Below are positions 22,009-30,789 of a DNA stretch of 42,959 nt, piece after piece (position 1 is the first letter of the stretch; every line of letters starts with the position of its first letter). Both the position numbers and the translations under genes were made by a program. The notes under the pieces are model-generated. The model was given only the letters and a program-made list of their open reading frames with translations, did no database searches and was not told where the DNA came from. The DNA is from Thermoanaerobaculia bacterium (GTDB taxonomy: Bacteria > Acidobacteriota > Thermoanaerobaculia > Thermoanaerobaculales > Sulfomarinibacteraceae): NCBI GenBank assembly GCA_027061805.1, contig JAMOWA010000038.1, positions 1-42,959 on the forward strand, read 5' to 3'.

Positions 22009-24768
22009 GTGGCGGAACCCCTTCGAAGGCTGGAGGAGAAGTACGAGATCCTCGGCAAGCTCAGCGAGGGGGGCATGGGGTCCATCTACAAGGTCCGTCA
22101 CCTCCTCCTGGACGAGGTGCGGGTCATCAAGGTCATGCACTCCCAGCTGGGGCAGAAGGAGGGGTTCGAGGAGCGGTTCCGCCGCGAGGCCAAGATGGCC
22201 ATCCGGCTCCGTCACGACAACATCGCCCAGTTCTATGACTTCTCCGTCGATCAGGAAGGGAACGCCTACATCGTGATGGAGTACATCGACGGTGTGAACC
22301 TCCTGGACCTGCTCAGGCGACACGGGATCCTGCCCCTGGGGTTCACGCTGGAGGTGGCCCGTCAGGCGCTGAAGGCGCTCGGGTACCTCCACGGCAAGGG
22401 CATCGTCCACCGCGATGTCTCCCCCGACAACCTCATGCTCACCCGCGACGACGACGGCAACCCGCTGGTCAAGCTCATCGACCTCGGTGTCGCCAAGGCG
22501 CTCGAGGGCGGCGGGGAGCTGACCACGACGGGTATCTTCGTGGGCAAGCTGAAGTACTGCTCCCCGGAACAGCTCCGGCAGTATGAGGGCGCGGAGATCA
22601 GCGCACGGTCCGATCTCTACTCGCTCTCGGTGGTCCTGTACGAGCTCCTCACCGGACGCCTCCCCATTCGCGGGGAAAATCTCACCTCCATCATGGCGGG
22701 TCACCTCTTCGAGCCCCCTGTCCCGTTCACGGAGAGCGATCCCGACGGGTGCATTCCCGAGGACCTCCGCCGCGTGGTGCTCCGGTCGCTGGCCAAGGAT
22801 CCCGAGGCGCGGCACGAGTCCGCCCGGCACATGTCCCGGGAGCTGGCCAGCGTCCAGGCCCGGTTTCCCTTCGTGGCCGAGGACTTCGTGCGTCTCCTGA
22901 TTCCGGAGGAGACACATCACGCTGGCAGAGGTTCCGGCCGGAGAGTCTCCGGACACGGATCCGCCATCGGCGACCGGCATGGCCTCTCGAAGGGGGCCGC
23001 CCCGGACCGGCCGGCCGAGGAGGCCGGCCGGAAACAGGGTTCCCGGGCAACTCCGGAACCGGTCCGCGCCGCAGCCGAATCCAACCAGAGGCGGTGCGAG
23101 GCCCTGTACGCCGAGGCCAGGAGGCTGGCGGCCGAGGGACACCTTCCGCAGGCGGCCTCCCAGGCCCGCGTCCTCCTCCAGCTGGATCCCGGGAGCAGAA
23201 GGGCCACGGAGCTTCTCGAGCAGCTCGAGCGGGAGATGGCCAGGCGGAACCGAGAGCGGGAGCACGCCGCCTCCCTGAGCTCCGTCGTGGACCTGATCTC
23301 CAACCAGCTGGAGGCCGGGGACCTCAACGCCGCCATGGAGAGCCTCCGCGAGGCGCGGGACCGTTTCGACGGAGAGCAGCGCCTCGACGGGCTCGAGGAG
23401 AGGATCCACTCTGCCGAGAACGCCACACGGAAGCAGCAGGCCCAGAATCTGCTGGCCGAGGCCCGCGTCATGGCCGAGGTCTACCAGTTCGACGAGGCCG
23501 TGGCCGTCCTCGCCGGGGCCATCGAGCTCGACCCCCGGGACACGGCCCTCCGCCGGGAGCTGGAGAATCTCGAGCGGCTGCGGACCGAGCACAGGGAACG
23601 GGCCGCCCACGAGGCCGCCGTGGCCCGGGCCGCCGGCGAGGTGGAGTCGCTCCTGGACCGGTCGCTCTTCGACGAGGCCCGGGCGGCCCTGGATCGCGCC
23701 GAGGAGGCGCTGGGCGCTGCCGATGTCTTCACCGCACTGAGGGGCAGGGCGGACGCCCTGGAGCAGCACCAGAGGGAGCAGAAGGTGGCCGGTCTCCTGG
23801 CCCGCGCCCGCGAGGCCGTGGACCAGGGCCGGTTCGTCACGGGGGTCCGGGCCCTGGAGGAGGCCCTCGAGCTCTGTCCGGACGACCTCCTGGTCCAGCA
23901 GGTGCTTGCGGAGACCCGCGAAAGGGCGGAACGTCATGCGGAGGAGGCCCGCCGCAGGGCCGCGCTCCAGTCCCTGGAGGGCGAGGTGCTCGACCTCATC
24001 CGGGACGAGCGGTGGGGGGATGCCGCCGCACGCCTCGGCGAGGCTCGCGACGAGCTCGGCGAGGCACCGGAGCTGGCCTCGCTCGAGCAGCGGCTGGAGG
24101 AGGCCAGGAGTCTGGCCCTCCGCCTCGGAAAGGCCCGTGGCCTGCTGGACCGGGCCGAGGCCGCCCTGGAGGCGGACGACCTCGCCCTGGCCCTGGACGC
24201 CCTCGGCAGCGCCCGGGAGCTGGAGATCATGGATTCGCCCCTCGGCGACCGCCTGCGGGAGCTGGACGGGAGGCTCCGGCAGGCCGTCGCGGAACAACAG
24301 CGTCAGCGGGAGCTCGCCGCCGCCGTGGAGCGCGTGGAGTCCTGCCTCGACTCGGGGGACCTGGAGGGGGCAGACCGGGCCCTCGAGGTGGCGGAGAAGC
24401 TCTTCCCCGGCGAGACGGCCCTCCGGTCACTCCGGCAGCGGGTGGAGACGATGGCGTCGGCTCCCGGGCCGGGGCCGGCCGCGGAGATCCTGTCGGAGGT
24501 GCGATCCGCCATGGACGGCGGGCACTGGGAACAGGCGCTGGGGCTCCTCAATCAGGCTCGCTCGCTGGAGCCCGGGAACCCCGAGGTGCCCCTCCTCCTG
24601 CGGGAGGCCCGCATCTCCCAGGCCATCGCCACCATCGAGTCCAGTCTCCAGCAGGGTGACGTCGAATCCGCCGCGAGGGCCGTGGAGCTCGCCCGCCGCC
24701 TCGTGGGGGACGATCCCCGCCTCGACGAGATCTCCCGGCGGATCGACGAGGCCGGCGGCTCAGACTGA
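22009..24768 (+). CDS. Ser/Thr protein kinase with long helical-repeat tail
   Basis: A protein of 919 aa. The kinase domain (about 12-280) has the glycine loop LSEGGMGSIYKV, K41 (VRVIKVM), the helix-C Glu in RFRREAKMAIRL, HRDVSPDN with D136, and DLG in place of DFG with D158. It looks active. A low-complexity linker follows (about 300-355), then about 560 aa of alpha-helical repeats. The units recur as ARxLAAEGHLPQA, LEAGDLNAAMESLREA and ALEADDLALALDALGSA, which resemble TPR or coiled-coil repeats. There is no transmembrane segment, unlike PknB, so it should act in the cytosol, with the tail binding partners. The GTG at 22009 is chosen for the GGAG 9 bases upstream; GTG 21988 is possible. The last 9 bases overlap the end of the convergent methyltransferase gene. 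Confidence 0.9.
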   Translation: MAEPLRRLEEKYEILGKLSEGGMGSIYKVRHLLLDEVRVIKVMHSQLGQKEGFEERFRREAKMAIRLRHDNIAQFYDFSVDQEGNAYIVMEYIDGVNLLDLLRRHGILPLGFTLEVARQALKALGYLHGKGIVHRDVSPDNLMLTRDDDGNPLVKLIDLGVAKALEGGGELTTTGIFVGKLKYCSPEQLRQYEGAEISARSDLYSLSVVLYELLTGRLPIRGENLTSIMAGHLFEPPVPFTESDPDGCIPEDLRRVVLRSLAKDPEARHESARHMSRELASVQARFPFVAEDFVRLLIPEETHHAGRGSGRRVSGHGSAIGDRHGLSKGAAPDRPAEEAGRKQGSRATPEPVRAAAESNQRRCEALYAEARRLAAEGHLPQAASQARVLLQLDPGSRRATELLEQLEREMARRNREREHAASLSSVVDLISNQLEAGDLNAAMESLREARDRFDGEQRLDGLEERIHSAENATRKQQAQNLLAEARVMAEVYQFDEAVAVLAGAIELDPRDTALRRELENLERLRTEHRERAAHEAAVARAAGEVESLLDRSLFDEARAALDRAEEALGAADVFTALRGRADALEQHQREQKVAGLLARAREAVDQGRFVTGVRALEEALELCPDDLLVQQVLAETRERAERHAEEARRRAALQSLEGEVLDLIRDERWGDAAARLGEARDELGEAPELASLEQRLEEARSLALRLGKARGLLDRAEAALEADDLALALDALGSARELEIMDSPLGDRLRELDGRLRQAVAEQQRQRELAAAVERVESCLDSGDLEGADRALEVAEKLFPGETALRSLRQRVETMASAPGPGPAAEILSEVRSAMDGGHWEQALGLLNQARSLEPGNPEVPLLLREARISQAIATIESSLQQGDVESAARAVELARRLVGDDPRLDEISRRIDEAGGSD

Positions 24769-25872
24769 GGTCCCGGCCCCGAGGAGCCGGGCCGCCACAC
24801 CCGCGACCCTCCCCTTCCCCTGGACCAGCATCCTCAGATCCGTGCCCATGCCGTCGGGATCCAGGAGCCTCTTGATCTCCTGGCGCGCGGAATAGGACGC
24901 GGCATCCACCTCCCGTTCGAGGCCCAGGCCGGCCTCGTCCACCAGGGAAGCGAGCCCGCCACGGACCATCAGCTCCGCCAGGGGCCACAATCCCAGGTCC
25001 TCCCAGCCACCCTCGCGCCCGGCCCTGCACAGGTCGTCGAAGTTCACGTGGGCCGTGATGTCCCGTTCGCCCGGATCCTTCAGGGGGTCCCGGTCCAGGC
25101 CGTGCCGGTGGAAGGTGGCCAGGGAACCGCCACGCCGCCCCCGGGGGTTGTAGAGGCGGGCCGCCGGGTACCCGTAGTCCAGCACCATCACCAGTCCGCC
25201 GGAGGCGGCCCACCCGAGCAGCCCGGCGTGCAGCGGCCCGGTCTCCAGGCCGATCTCGGCCACCTGCCCGGGGGCCAGCTCCACGCCATGACCACGGAGG
25301 TAGGCGGCAAGCTCCTCCCGGGCGGGCCGCTCCTCCCAGCCGAGGCCCTCACCGGTGGCCACCACCCAGTACTCCCGGAGCCCCTCCGGCCGCAGGACAA
25401 CCCTGTGCACGGGCAGCGCATCGTAGAGCTCCGAGGCGTGGAGCAGCGCCGGACCGGCGGGCGGGGAGGCCTCGTCCAGGCGGGCCACCACCTCCACCTC
25501 CGGCCCGAGGCGCCGGCGCTGCAGCTCGCGGAGCGCCGGCGAGCGCTCCACCGAGATCACCCGGACCACCACCCCACCCCCCCCGCCCCCTCCGATCGCC
25601 CCCAGCAGACCCTCGAGGAAGCTCCCGTCACCCGAGGCCACGTCCACCACCGTGAGCCCGCCGATCCCCCGGCCCAGCTCGACCGCGACACGGGCGACCA
25701 CGCGCGCGTACCAGGTCGAGGCCGTGGGTGCGGTCAGGTAGTCCCCCTGCCGGCCGTGGCGGGGCCGGGGGGAGCTGTAGTACCCGTGCTCCGGGTGGTA
25801 GAGCGCCAGCTCCATGAAGTCCCGGAAGGACACGGCCCCGCCCCGGCTCCGGATCTCGTCGACGATCCACAT
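24760..25872 (-). CDS. MidA-like (DUF185) SAM-dependent methyltransferase
   Basis: A protein of 370 aa. FRDFMELALYHPEHGYYS is the family opening. VVDVASGDGSFLEGLL is the SAM-binding glycine motif, ISVERSPALRELQRRRL follows it, and ASELYDALPVHR matches the NE(L/F)xDALPVxR signature. VMVLDYGYPAARLYNPRGR and ITAHVNFDDL are also typical. Family members include NDUFAF7/MidA, an arginine methyltransferase needed for complex I assembly; the bacterial role is not settled. TATACT ends 6 bases before the ATG and no Shine-Dalgarno is present, so translation is probably leaderless. A run of eight Gly residues (near 107) is a local low-complexity feature. Confidence 0.9.
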   Translation of the reverse strand: MWIVDEIRSRGGAVSFRDFMELALYHPEHGYYSSPRPRHGRQGDYLTAPTASTWYARVVARVAVELGRGIGGLTVVDVASGDGSFLEGLLGAIGGGGGGGVVVRVISVERSPALRELQRRRLGPEVEVVARLDEASPPAGPALLHASELYDALPVHRVVLRPEGLREYWVVATGEGLGWEERPAREELAAYLRGHGVELAPGQVAEIGLETGPLHAGLLGWAASGGLVMVLDYGYPAARLYNPRGRRGGSLATFHRHGLDRDPLKDPGERDITAHVNFDDLCRAGREGGWEDLGLWPLAELMVRGGLASLVDEAGLGLEREVDAASYSARQEIKRLLDPDGMGTDLRMLVQGKGRVAGVAARLLGAGTSV

Positions 25873-25878
25873 CGGAGG

Positions 25879-25884
25879 AGTATA
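25879..25884 (-). promoter_or_regulatory. -10 box of the methyltransferase gene, leaderless
   Basis: TATACT on the minus strand, then cctccg, then the ATG at 25872. No -35 match at the expected distance. The 6-base spacing is the same as before the sensor kinase, GntR and CLC genes. Confidence 0.6.
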
Positions 25885-26077
25885 GCCCGGCGGGGAGCGT
25901 CCGCGGAAGGGTCAGCGCGGCAGGCGGCCGGAGAAGCGCCAGTGACACCCCGCGAGGACCACTCCAGGCACGTCACCTCGCGCCACTTGCCACGAACCCT
26001 CCCGGACAATCCGGGCTGCCAGGCCCCTCCCGGCCCACGCCAGCCGTCGGGTCATTCCCGGAGATGGAGTCACGCCG

Positions 26078-26719
26078 CTACGGGCAGACGGGCGGCAGGC
26101 CGAAGCTGGTCCGGAGGTCCTGGAGGTCCACCTGGGCGATGCGGACCGCCTCCCGGGCCCTCTCCACGGTCTCGATCTCGGGATCCATCTCCACGAGGGT
26201 GGGCAGCAGGGCCTCCAGCTTCTTCTGCCTGTGCTGGTCGGCGCGCACCAGGATCTCCAGCCAGAGCGCGGCCAGGCGCTCCTCGGCCCCCCCCTTCTTC
26301 CGCGCGCGCTTGACGTGCCAGAGCGCCTCCCTGTGCCAGCACTCGATCAGGGCCATCCAGCCAGCAAAGCACTCCTCCCCCACCTGCCTGTGGAACTCCT
26401 CCAGCCGGGCCTCCCGGGCCATGCGCTCCCGGCGGTCCATCTCGCTGCCGGCTGCCGCCCCCGCGGCGGCACCCGTGGCACCGCCCCACACGGCACCCTC
26501 GAAGGCGGCCTCGGCGGGATCGCCACCGGACAGCAGGGCGTTCACGAAGCCGATCACCGCACCCATCATGGCCCCCGTGGTGCCGCCCCGGACCGCCTCC
26601 TCCTGCGCGTGGCGTCCCATGTCGCCGCTGGCGCACCCCGCCGACGCGGCGGCCAGCGACACCACGGCCAGAACGGCACCTCCGGTGCGAAGGCGTGTCC
26701 ACCCGTGTCGGCAGATCAT
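26078..26719 (-). CDS. Glycine-zipper lipoprotein
   Basis: A protein of 213 aa. The signal peptide ends with a lipobox-like AASAGC, so the mature protein should be lipid-anchored. Residues about 45-90 form a glycine zipper (GGTTGAMMGAVIGF, GGATGAAAGAAAG), which can insert into or pack against membranes. The remaining 120 aa are helical and charged (EEFHRQVGEECFAGWMALIE) with no family I can name. The ATG at 26719 has GGAAGG about 11 bases upstream; a GTG at 26737 is possible. It begins 29 bases after the bacterioferritin stop on the same strand, so the two are likely co-transcribed. Confidence 0.8.
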   Translation of the reverse strand: MICRHGWTRLRTGGAVLAVVSLAAASAGCASGDMGRHAQEEAVRGGTTGAMMGAVIGFVNALLSGGDPAEAAFEGAVWGGATGAAAGAAAGSEMDRRERMAREARLEEFHRQVGEECFAGWMALIECWHREALWHVKRARKKGGAEERLAALWLEILVRADQHRQKKLEALLPTLVEMDPEIETVERAREAVRIAQVDLQDLRTSFGLPPVCP

Positions 26720-26748
26720 GGCCACGACCCTTCCCACGCCACGGCCGG

Positions 26749-27231
26749 CTACTCCTCGGCGCCCGGCTCGCCCTGGAACGACTGGAGGGCCAGGTACCGC
26801 TCACCGAACCGGGCGATGAAATCCGCCTGCCGCTCGAACTGGTCCCAGTGCCCCTCCTCCTCGGCCACCAGCTCCTCGAAGAGCTTCCTGGTGCCCGAGT
26901 CGGCAGCCTGGGCCGCCTCCATGGCGAAGCCGTTGTACATGGCGATGGCGCCCTGCTCCAGCTCCCGCGCCCTGGCCAGCATGGCCTCCGCCTCGTGGAT
27001 CTTCTCCACCGGGAAGGCCAGCTCCATCTCCACCTCACCCCCCAGGAAGAGGATCCGCTCCGCGATGCGCTCCGCGTGGAGCATCTCCTGGATGGCCGTC
27101 ATCTTGAGCAGGTTCGCCAGGGGCACGTACCCCAGGTCGTCCAGCCGGAAGTGGAAGTACATGTACTGGTGGATGGCCGCCAGCTCGTCGGCGATGGCCC
27201 GATTCAACAGCTCGATGCTCTTCTCGTACAT
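26749..27231 (-). CDS. bfr: Bacterioferritin
   Basis: A protein of 160 aa, the standard size. It forms a 24-subunit cage that oxidises Fe2+ and stores iron in the cytosol. The ferroxidase ligands are present: E16, E49 and H52 (QEMLHAERIAERILFLGG), a mid-protein Glu, and the late EEEGH pair. M50 corresponds to the haem-binding Met52 of the E. coli protein, so it should bind haem between subunits. GAGGAG lies about 9 bases before the ATG. It is between a CLC transporter gene (40 bases upstream) and a lipoprotein gene on the same strand, a possible three-gene unit. No bacterioferritin-associated ferredoxin is present. Confidence 0.95.
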   Translation of the reverse strand: MYEKSIELLNRAIADELAAIHQYMYFHFRLDDLGYVPLANLLKMTAIQEMLHAERIAERILFLGGEVEMELAFPVEKIHEAEAMLARARELEQGAIAMYNGFAMEAAQAADSGTRKLFEELVAEEEGHWDQFERQADFIARFGERYLALQSFQGEPGAEE

Positions 27232-27270
27232 CCCGTGATCTCCTCTCGTCCCTCCATGGTACTCCCTCCC

Positions 27271-29325
27271 CTACCCCTCCGCCTCCAGGCGCCGGATGTG
27301 CTCCTCCGCTCCCAGCACCAGGAGGTGGTCCCCCTCCTGCACGGTGTAGGTGGCGTCGGGCACCCGGTCCACGATGCACTCCTCGCCGTTGTCGCAGTGT
27401 TTCACCAGCAGGACCGTCAGCCCGAACCGGCGCCTGAGGTCCAGCTCGCCCAGGGTCTTTCCCACGAAGCTGGGGGGAGCGGGGACCTCGGCCAGGTTCA
27501 TCCCCTCGACCCCGGGAAGCGTCTGGATCCGCCGGTGGTCGGTCACGGTGAGCGCCATGGTGGAGGCCATCTCCCGCTTCAGCACCTCCGCGTTGTAGCG
27601 CTCGATCACGTCCTCGGGCCAGAGGGAGCCCACGATCACGCCGCGATCGTCCACCACCGGGCAGCTGTGGTGGTGGGTGGCGAAGCGGCGCATGGCGGCG
27701 TCCAGGGAGTCTCCCGGCCGGAACACCGGAAAGCCCGTCTCCAGCATCATGTCCCGGGCGACGATCAGGCCCCCCAGCTCGGCCAGCTCCGCCATGATGG
27801 GCCGCACCTCGTCGATGGTGATCACCCCCAGCAGCCTCCGGTCTCCATCCACCACGAAGACGGCATCTCCGGGCTGCTCCATGAAGCGCGACACCACCCG
27901 CATCACCTGCTCCCCCGGATCGATGGTCAGGAAGGTGTCCCGCATGACGTCCTCGACCTTCACGGAACGCAGGACGTTCACCGTCTGGCCTCCCCGGATG
28001 TCGATCCCCCGCCGGAGCAGCTTGAGCGTGTAGATGGAGGCCTTCTGGAGCTGTGTCGCCAGCAGGGTGGCCACGATGCAGGTGACCATGAGGGGCAGGA
28101 TGATGGTGTACTCGTTGGTGAGCTCGAAGATGATCAGGATGGCCGTGATGGGCGCGTGGGTGGCGGCGCCCACCACGGCGCCCATGCCCACCAGGGCGTA
28201 GGCTCCCGGGCCGCCGGTGGCCCCGGGCCACGCGGCATGGACCACGGTCCCCACGCCGCCGCCCAGCATGGCCCCGATGAACAGCGACGGGGCGAAGATC
28301 CCTCCGGACCCCCCGGAACCGATGGTGATGGAGACGGCCAGGATCTTCACCAGCACCAGCACCAGGAGCACGCGGAGGAGCAGCCCCCCCTGGAGCGCCT
28401 CGTTGATGGCCTCGTACCCCACGCCCAGAACCTCGGGGAACCTGAGGGCCACGAGCCCCACCAGCGCTCCGCCCAGGGCCGGCTTCAGGGGCCCGGGGAT
28501 CCGGAGGCCGTCGAACAGGTCCTCGGCCCCGTAGAGCACCCTCGTGAAGAGGAGCGCGACCAGGCCCGCCAGGAGGCCCAGGACGGTGTAGGCCAGCAGC
28601 TCGAACGGGCTCTGGAGCGAGTAGGCGGGCACCTCGAAGGCCGGGAAGTCCCCCAGGAAGTGCCGGCTCACCACCGTGGCGGCCACGGAGGAGATCACGA
28701 TGGGCGAGAACTGGGTGACCCCGAAGTCACCGAGGATGATCTCCACGGAGAACAGGGCCCCCGCCACCGGGGCGTTGAAGGTTCCGGCGATACCCGCCGC
28801 CGCGCCGCACCCCACCAGGGTCCGCAGGCGCCGCTCCCCCACCCCCAGCCACTGTCCCACGGTGGAGCCGATGGCCGAGCCGATCTGCACGATGGGCCCC
28901 TCGCGACCCACCGAGCCGCCCGAGGCGATGCTGATCCCCGAGGCGAACATCTTGGCCAGCACCACCCGGGGGCGGATCCGCCCCCCGCGAAGGGCCACCG
29001 ACTCCATCACCTCGGGGACACCGTGCCCCCTGGCCTCGGCCGCGAAGAAGTGGATCACCAGGCCCACCAGCAGCCCACCCACCGCGGGTGCCGTGACCTT
29101 CCACCAGGGCGGGAGGCCGTGGATGTAGTCCAGCGAGTACTCGCCCATCCTCCAGAACACCAGCTGCCCCAGGCGGATGAGCTCGCGGAACGCCACCGCC
29201 CCGAGGCCGCCCAGCAGGCCGATGCCCACCGAGATCAGCACCATGTACATCTGCTCGGACTGCCGCAGGCGCGCGTTCAGCTCGTGGAGGGCCGAGCGGA
29301 GGCGGCGGAGCGGCGGGGTGGTCAT
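27271..29325 (-). CDS. CLC-family chloride channel/transporter with CBS and TrkA-C domains
   Basis: A protein of 684 aa in the inner membrane. The CLC core (about 25-430) has the gating motif GREGP with E142 and the anion-site motif GSGGSGGIFAPSLF. The first pore motif, normally GSGIP, reads G-H101-G-V-P-E-V, with His at the position of the anion-coordinating Ser. Two CBS domains (about 455-570; VEDVMRDTFLTIDPGEQVMR, LIVARDMMLETGFPVFRPG) bind nucleotides in related proteins. A TrkA-C-like domain closes the chain (TLGELDLRRRFGLTVLLV, VQEGDHLLVLG). The gating Glu suggests an H+-coupled antiporter or a gated channel; selectivity is open. TACAAT ends 6 bases before the ATG with no Shine-Dalgarno. 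Confidence 0.93.
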   Translation of the reverse strand: MTTPPLRRLRSALHELNARLRQSEQMYMVLISVGIGLLGGLGAVAFRELIRLGQLVFWRMGEYSLDYIHGLPPWWKVTAPAVGGLLVGLVIHFFAAEARGHGVPEVMESVALRGGRIRPRVVLAKMFASGISIASGGSVGREGPIVQIGSAIGSTVGQWLGVGERRLRTLVGCGAAAGIAGTFNAPVAGALFSVEIILGDFGVTQFSPIVISSVAATVVSRHFLGDFPAFEVPAYSLQSPFELLAYTVLGLLAGLVALLFTRVLYGAEDLFDGLRIPGPLKPALGGALVGLVALRFPEVLGVGYEAINEALQGGLLLRVLLVLVLVKILAVSITIGSGGSGGIFAPSLFIGAMLGGGVGTVVHAAWPGATGGPGAYALVGMGAVVGAATHAPITAILIIFELTNEYTIILPLMVTCIVATLLATQLQKASIYTLKLLRRGIDIRGGQTVNVLRSVKVEDVMRDTFLTIDPGEQVMRVVSRFMEQPGDAVFVVDGDRRLLGVITIDEVRPIMAELAELGGLIVARDMMLETGFPVFRPGDSLDAAMRRFATHHHSCPVVDDRGVIVGSLWPEDVIERYNAEVLKREMASTMALTVTDHRRIQTLPGVEGMNLAEVPAPPSFVGKTLGELDLRRRFGLTVLLVKHCDNGEECIVDRVPDATYTVQEGDHLLVLGAEEHIRRLEAEG

Positions 29326-29331
29326 GGCCGC

Positions 29332-29337
29332 ATTGTA
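29332..29337 (-). promoter_or_regulatory. -10 box of the CLC gene, leaderless
   Basis: TACAAT on the minus strand, then gcggcc, then the ATG at 29325. No -35 match. Same geometry as the GntR gene (TACAAT, 6 bases, start). Confidence 0.6.
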
Positions 29338-29403
29338 CGCGCCCTCGCGAGCCCCCCGGCCACCCGGCAGGGGTGCAGGGGTGCGGGGGCGCAGAGGAGA
29401 GGA

Positions 29404-29467
29404 GGTGGGGACGTCGGGACGTGAGGACGGCCCCAGCCCACCGGGGGAGCAGGGGAGCAGGGGCGAG
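29404..29467. repeat. GACGT-rich unit and 8-bp tandem repeat, second copy
   Basis: GGGGACGTCGGGACGTGAGG at 29407-29426 is followed by GGGAGCAG repeats (29445-29467). Both parts match, inverted, the stretch 6737-6850. Related GACGT units occur at 12003-12027 and 32692-32726. The gap 29338-29628 holds no gene and nothing else recognisable. Confidence 0.65.
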
Positions 29468-29628
29468 GGAGAGACCGTCGGAGAAGGCGGCGCGCGGGAC
29501 CGTCGCGGCCACCGGTTCTTCTCCGGGCGGGAAACGTGTTCATCCTTTCACCCCCCGGGAGACGTTCATGGACCTTCACCGGCGCGTGTTCTTCTTCGCC
29601 TTCCAGGAGTCCACCAGCCGGATGCCGC

Positions 29629-30789
29629 TCAGTAGGGTGAACCCTGGCCGAACTGCATCTCGACCCCGATCATGACCCCCACGCTGGCCTTCCGCCGCTC
29701 CCAGGGGTGGTCCCGGATCCAGGAGATCCCCGTCCCCACCTCCCCGAAGAACCAGTCCCGGAACATCCGCTGCCGGCAGACCAGGTAGTAGCCGTACTCC
29801 CTCGTCCCCACCGGGGCACCGGTGGCTCCCTTGATCCAGGCCCTGACATAGGCAGCCCTTGCCACGTCGAACTGCTGGAAGACGGTGATACCCGTGTACC
29901 ACGCCACCCCTTCCGTGGCCTCCGACAGCGTTCCACTGGAACCCCAGCGCAGGAGGAACTTCCTGGAGAAGCGCTGCTCCAGGTCCAGGTTCGTGGTGGT
30001 GCCGAAGCCCTCCCGGGATCTCCAGAACACGGTCTGACGGAAGCGCCCCAGACCCCCCGATCCCAGCGGGAGGTAGAGACGGTACCGGCCCTTGGCATAC
30101 AGGCCGGGTGACGTGGACACCGTGGCACCTCCGCTGAAGGTCAGCCGCGAGGGGGATTCCTTCAGTGGAGAGAAGCCCAGGCCCACCACCCAGTTGAGCT
30201 CTCTGTCGGCCGGGCGGACCCCGGCCAGGTTCTGTTCCGCCGAGTCCTTCAGGTAGGTGTCCTCGGCCTCCCTCCGGATGAAGCCCTTGAACCTCCGGTC
30301 CAGGTTGGGAAAGTCGAAGCGCAACCGGAAGCGGAGGCGGGGCCAGAGCGCGTCGTGCTCCGACCAGTTGAGACGGAGCCCCACAAGTCCGCTGGGCAGG
30401 GACTTCTCCTGCTCCGCCCGCTCGTCACCGAAGAAGCCGTCGAAGCCCAGGACCGTGGCGCAGATGACACGGGAGGTCCACCGCTGGAAGCGGTCCAGCC
30501 ACTCGCCGGAGGCACCGCGGTACGGGGCACAGGGATCTGTCAGGGACTCGGGGGGCACCCCCGGGTTCGCGAAGGTCCGTCCGGGAAAATGCCGGTCACG
30601 CTCCTTCGTTGCGGCTCCCGGACCAGCCTCGGCCGGTGGCCCCGACCGGCCGGGTCCACCCGCCTCCCTGGAGGAGGCACACCCGGCCAGCCCGAGAGCC
30701 AGGGCCACGAGCGCCCAGCCGCACATGATTCTGGTACTTCCCACGAATCCAGTTCCCCCGATGACGCGGACAGGGTGTTCCGGCTCCAT
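29629..30789 (-). CDS. Outer-membrane beta-barrel protein with lipoprotein-like N-terminus
   Basis: A protein of 386 aa. Near the N-terminus a hydrophobic stretch ends in a lipobox (ALGLAGC) followed by a Gly/Pro-rich linker. From about residue 130 the chain alternates polar and hydrophobic residues and has many aromatic residues (LRFRLRFDFPNL, YRLYLPLGSGGLGRFRQTVFWRS, NLDLEQRFSRKFLLRWG, EYGYYLVCRQRMFRDWFF). It ends in a short strand-like segment (VGVMIGVEMQFGQGS). This is a barrel pattern of about 10-12 strands; no enzyme motif is visible. The start at 30789 has GGGAGAGG 6 bases upstream. GTG 30744 or ATG 30726 would give a more normal lipoprotein signal length and are real alternatives. Its role is unknown. 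Confidence 0.75.
   Translation of the reverse strand: MEPEHPVRVIGGTGFVGSTRIMCGWALVALALGLAGCASSREAGGPGRSGPPAEAGPGAATKERDRHFPGRTFANPGVPPESLTDPCAPYRGASGEWLDRFQRWTSRVICATVLGFDGFFGDERAEQEKSLPSGLVGLRLNWSEHDALWPRLRFRLRFDFPNLDRRFKGFIRREAEDTYLKDSAEQNLAGVRPADRELNWVVGLGFSPLKESPSRLTFSGGATVSTSPGLYAKGRYRLYLPLGSGGLGRFRQTVFWRSREGFGTTTNLDLEQRFSRKFLLRWGSSGTLSEATEGVAWYTGITVFQQFDVARAAYVRAWIKGATGAPVGTREYGYYLVCRQRMFRDWFFGEVGTGISWIRDHPWERRKASVGVMIGVEMQFGQGSPY

Noticed and set aside
21763-24297. 844-aa minus-strand frame opposite the Ser/Thr kinase
   Set aside because: Antisense shadow of a gene with intact kinase motifs.
26695-29424. 909-aa plus-strand frame opposite the CLC and bacterioferritin genes
   Set aside because: It spans two well-defined genes in antisense and has no domain of its own.
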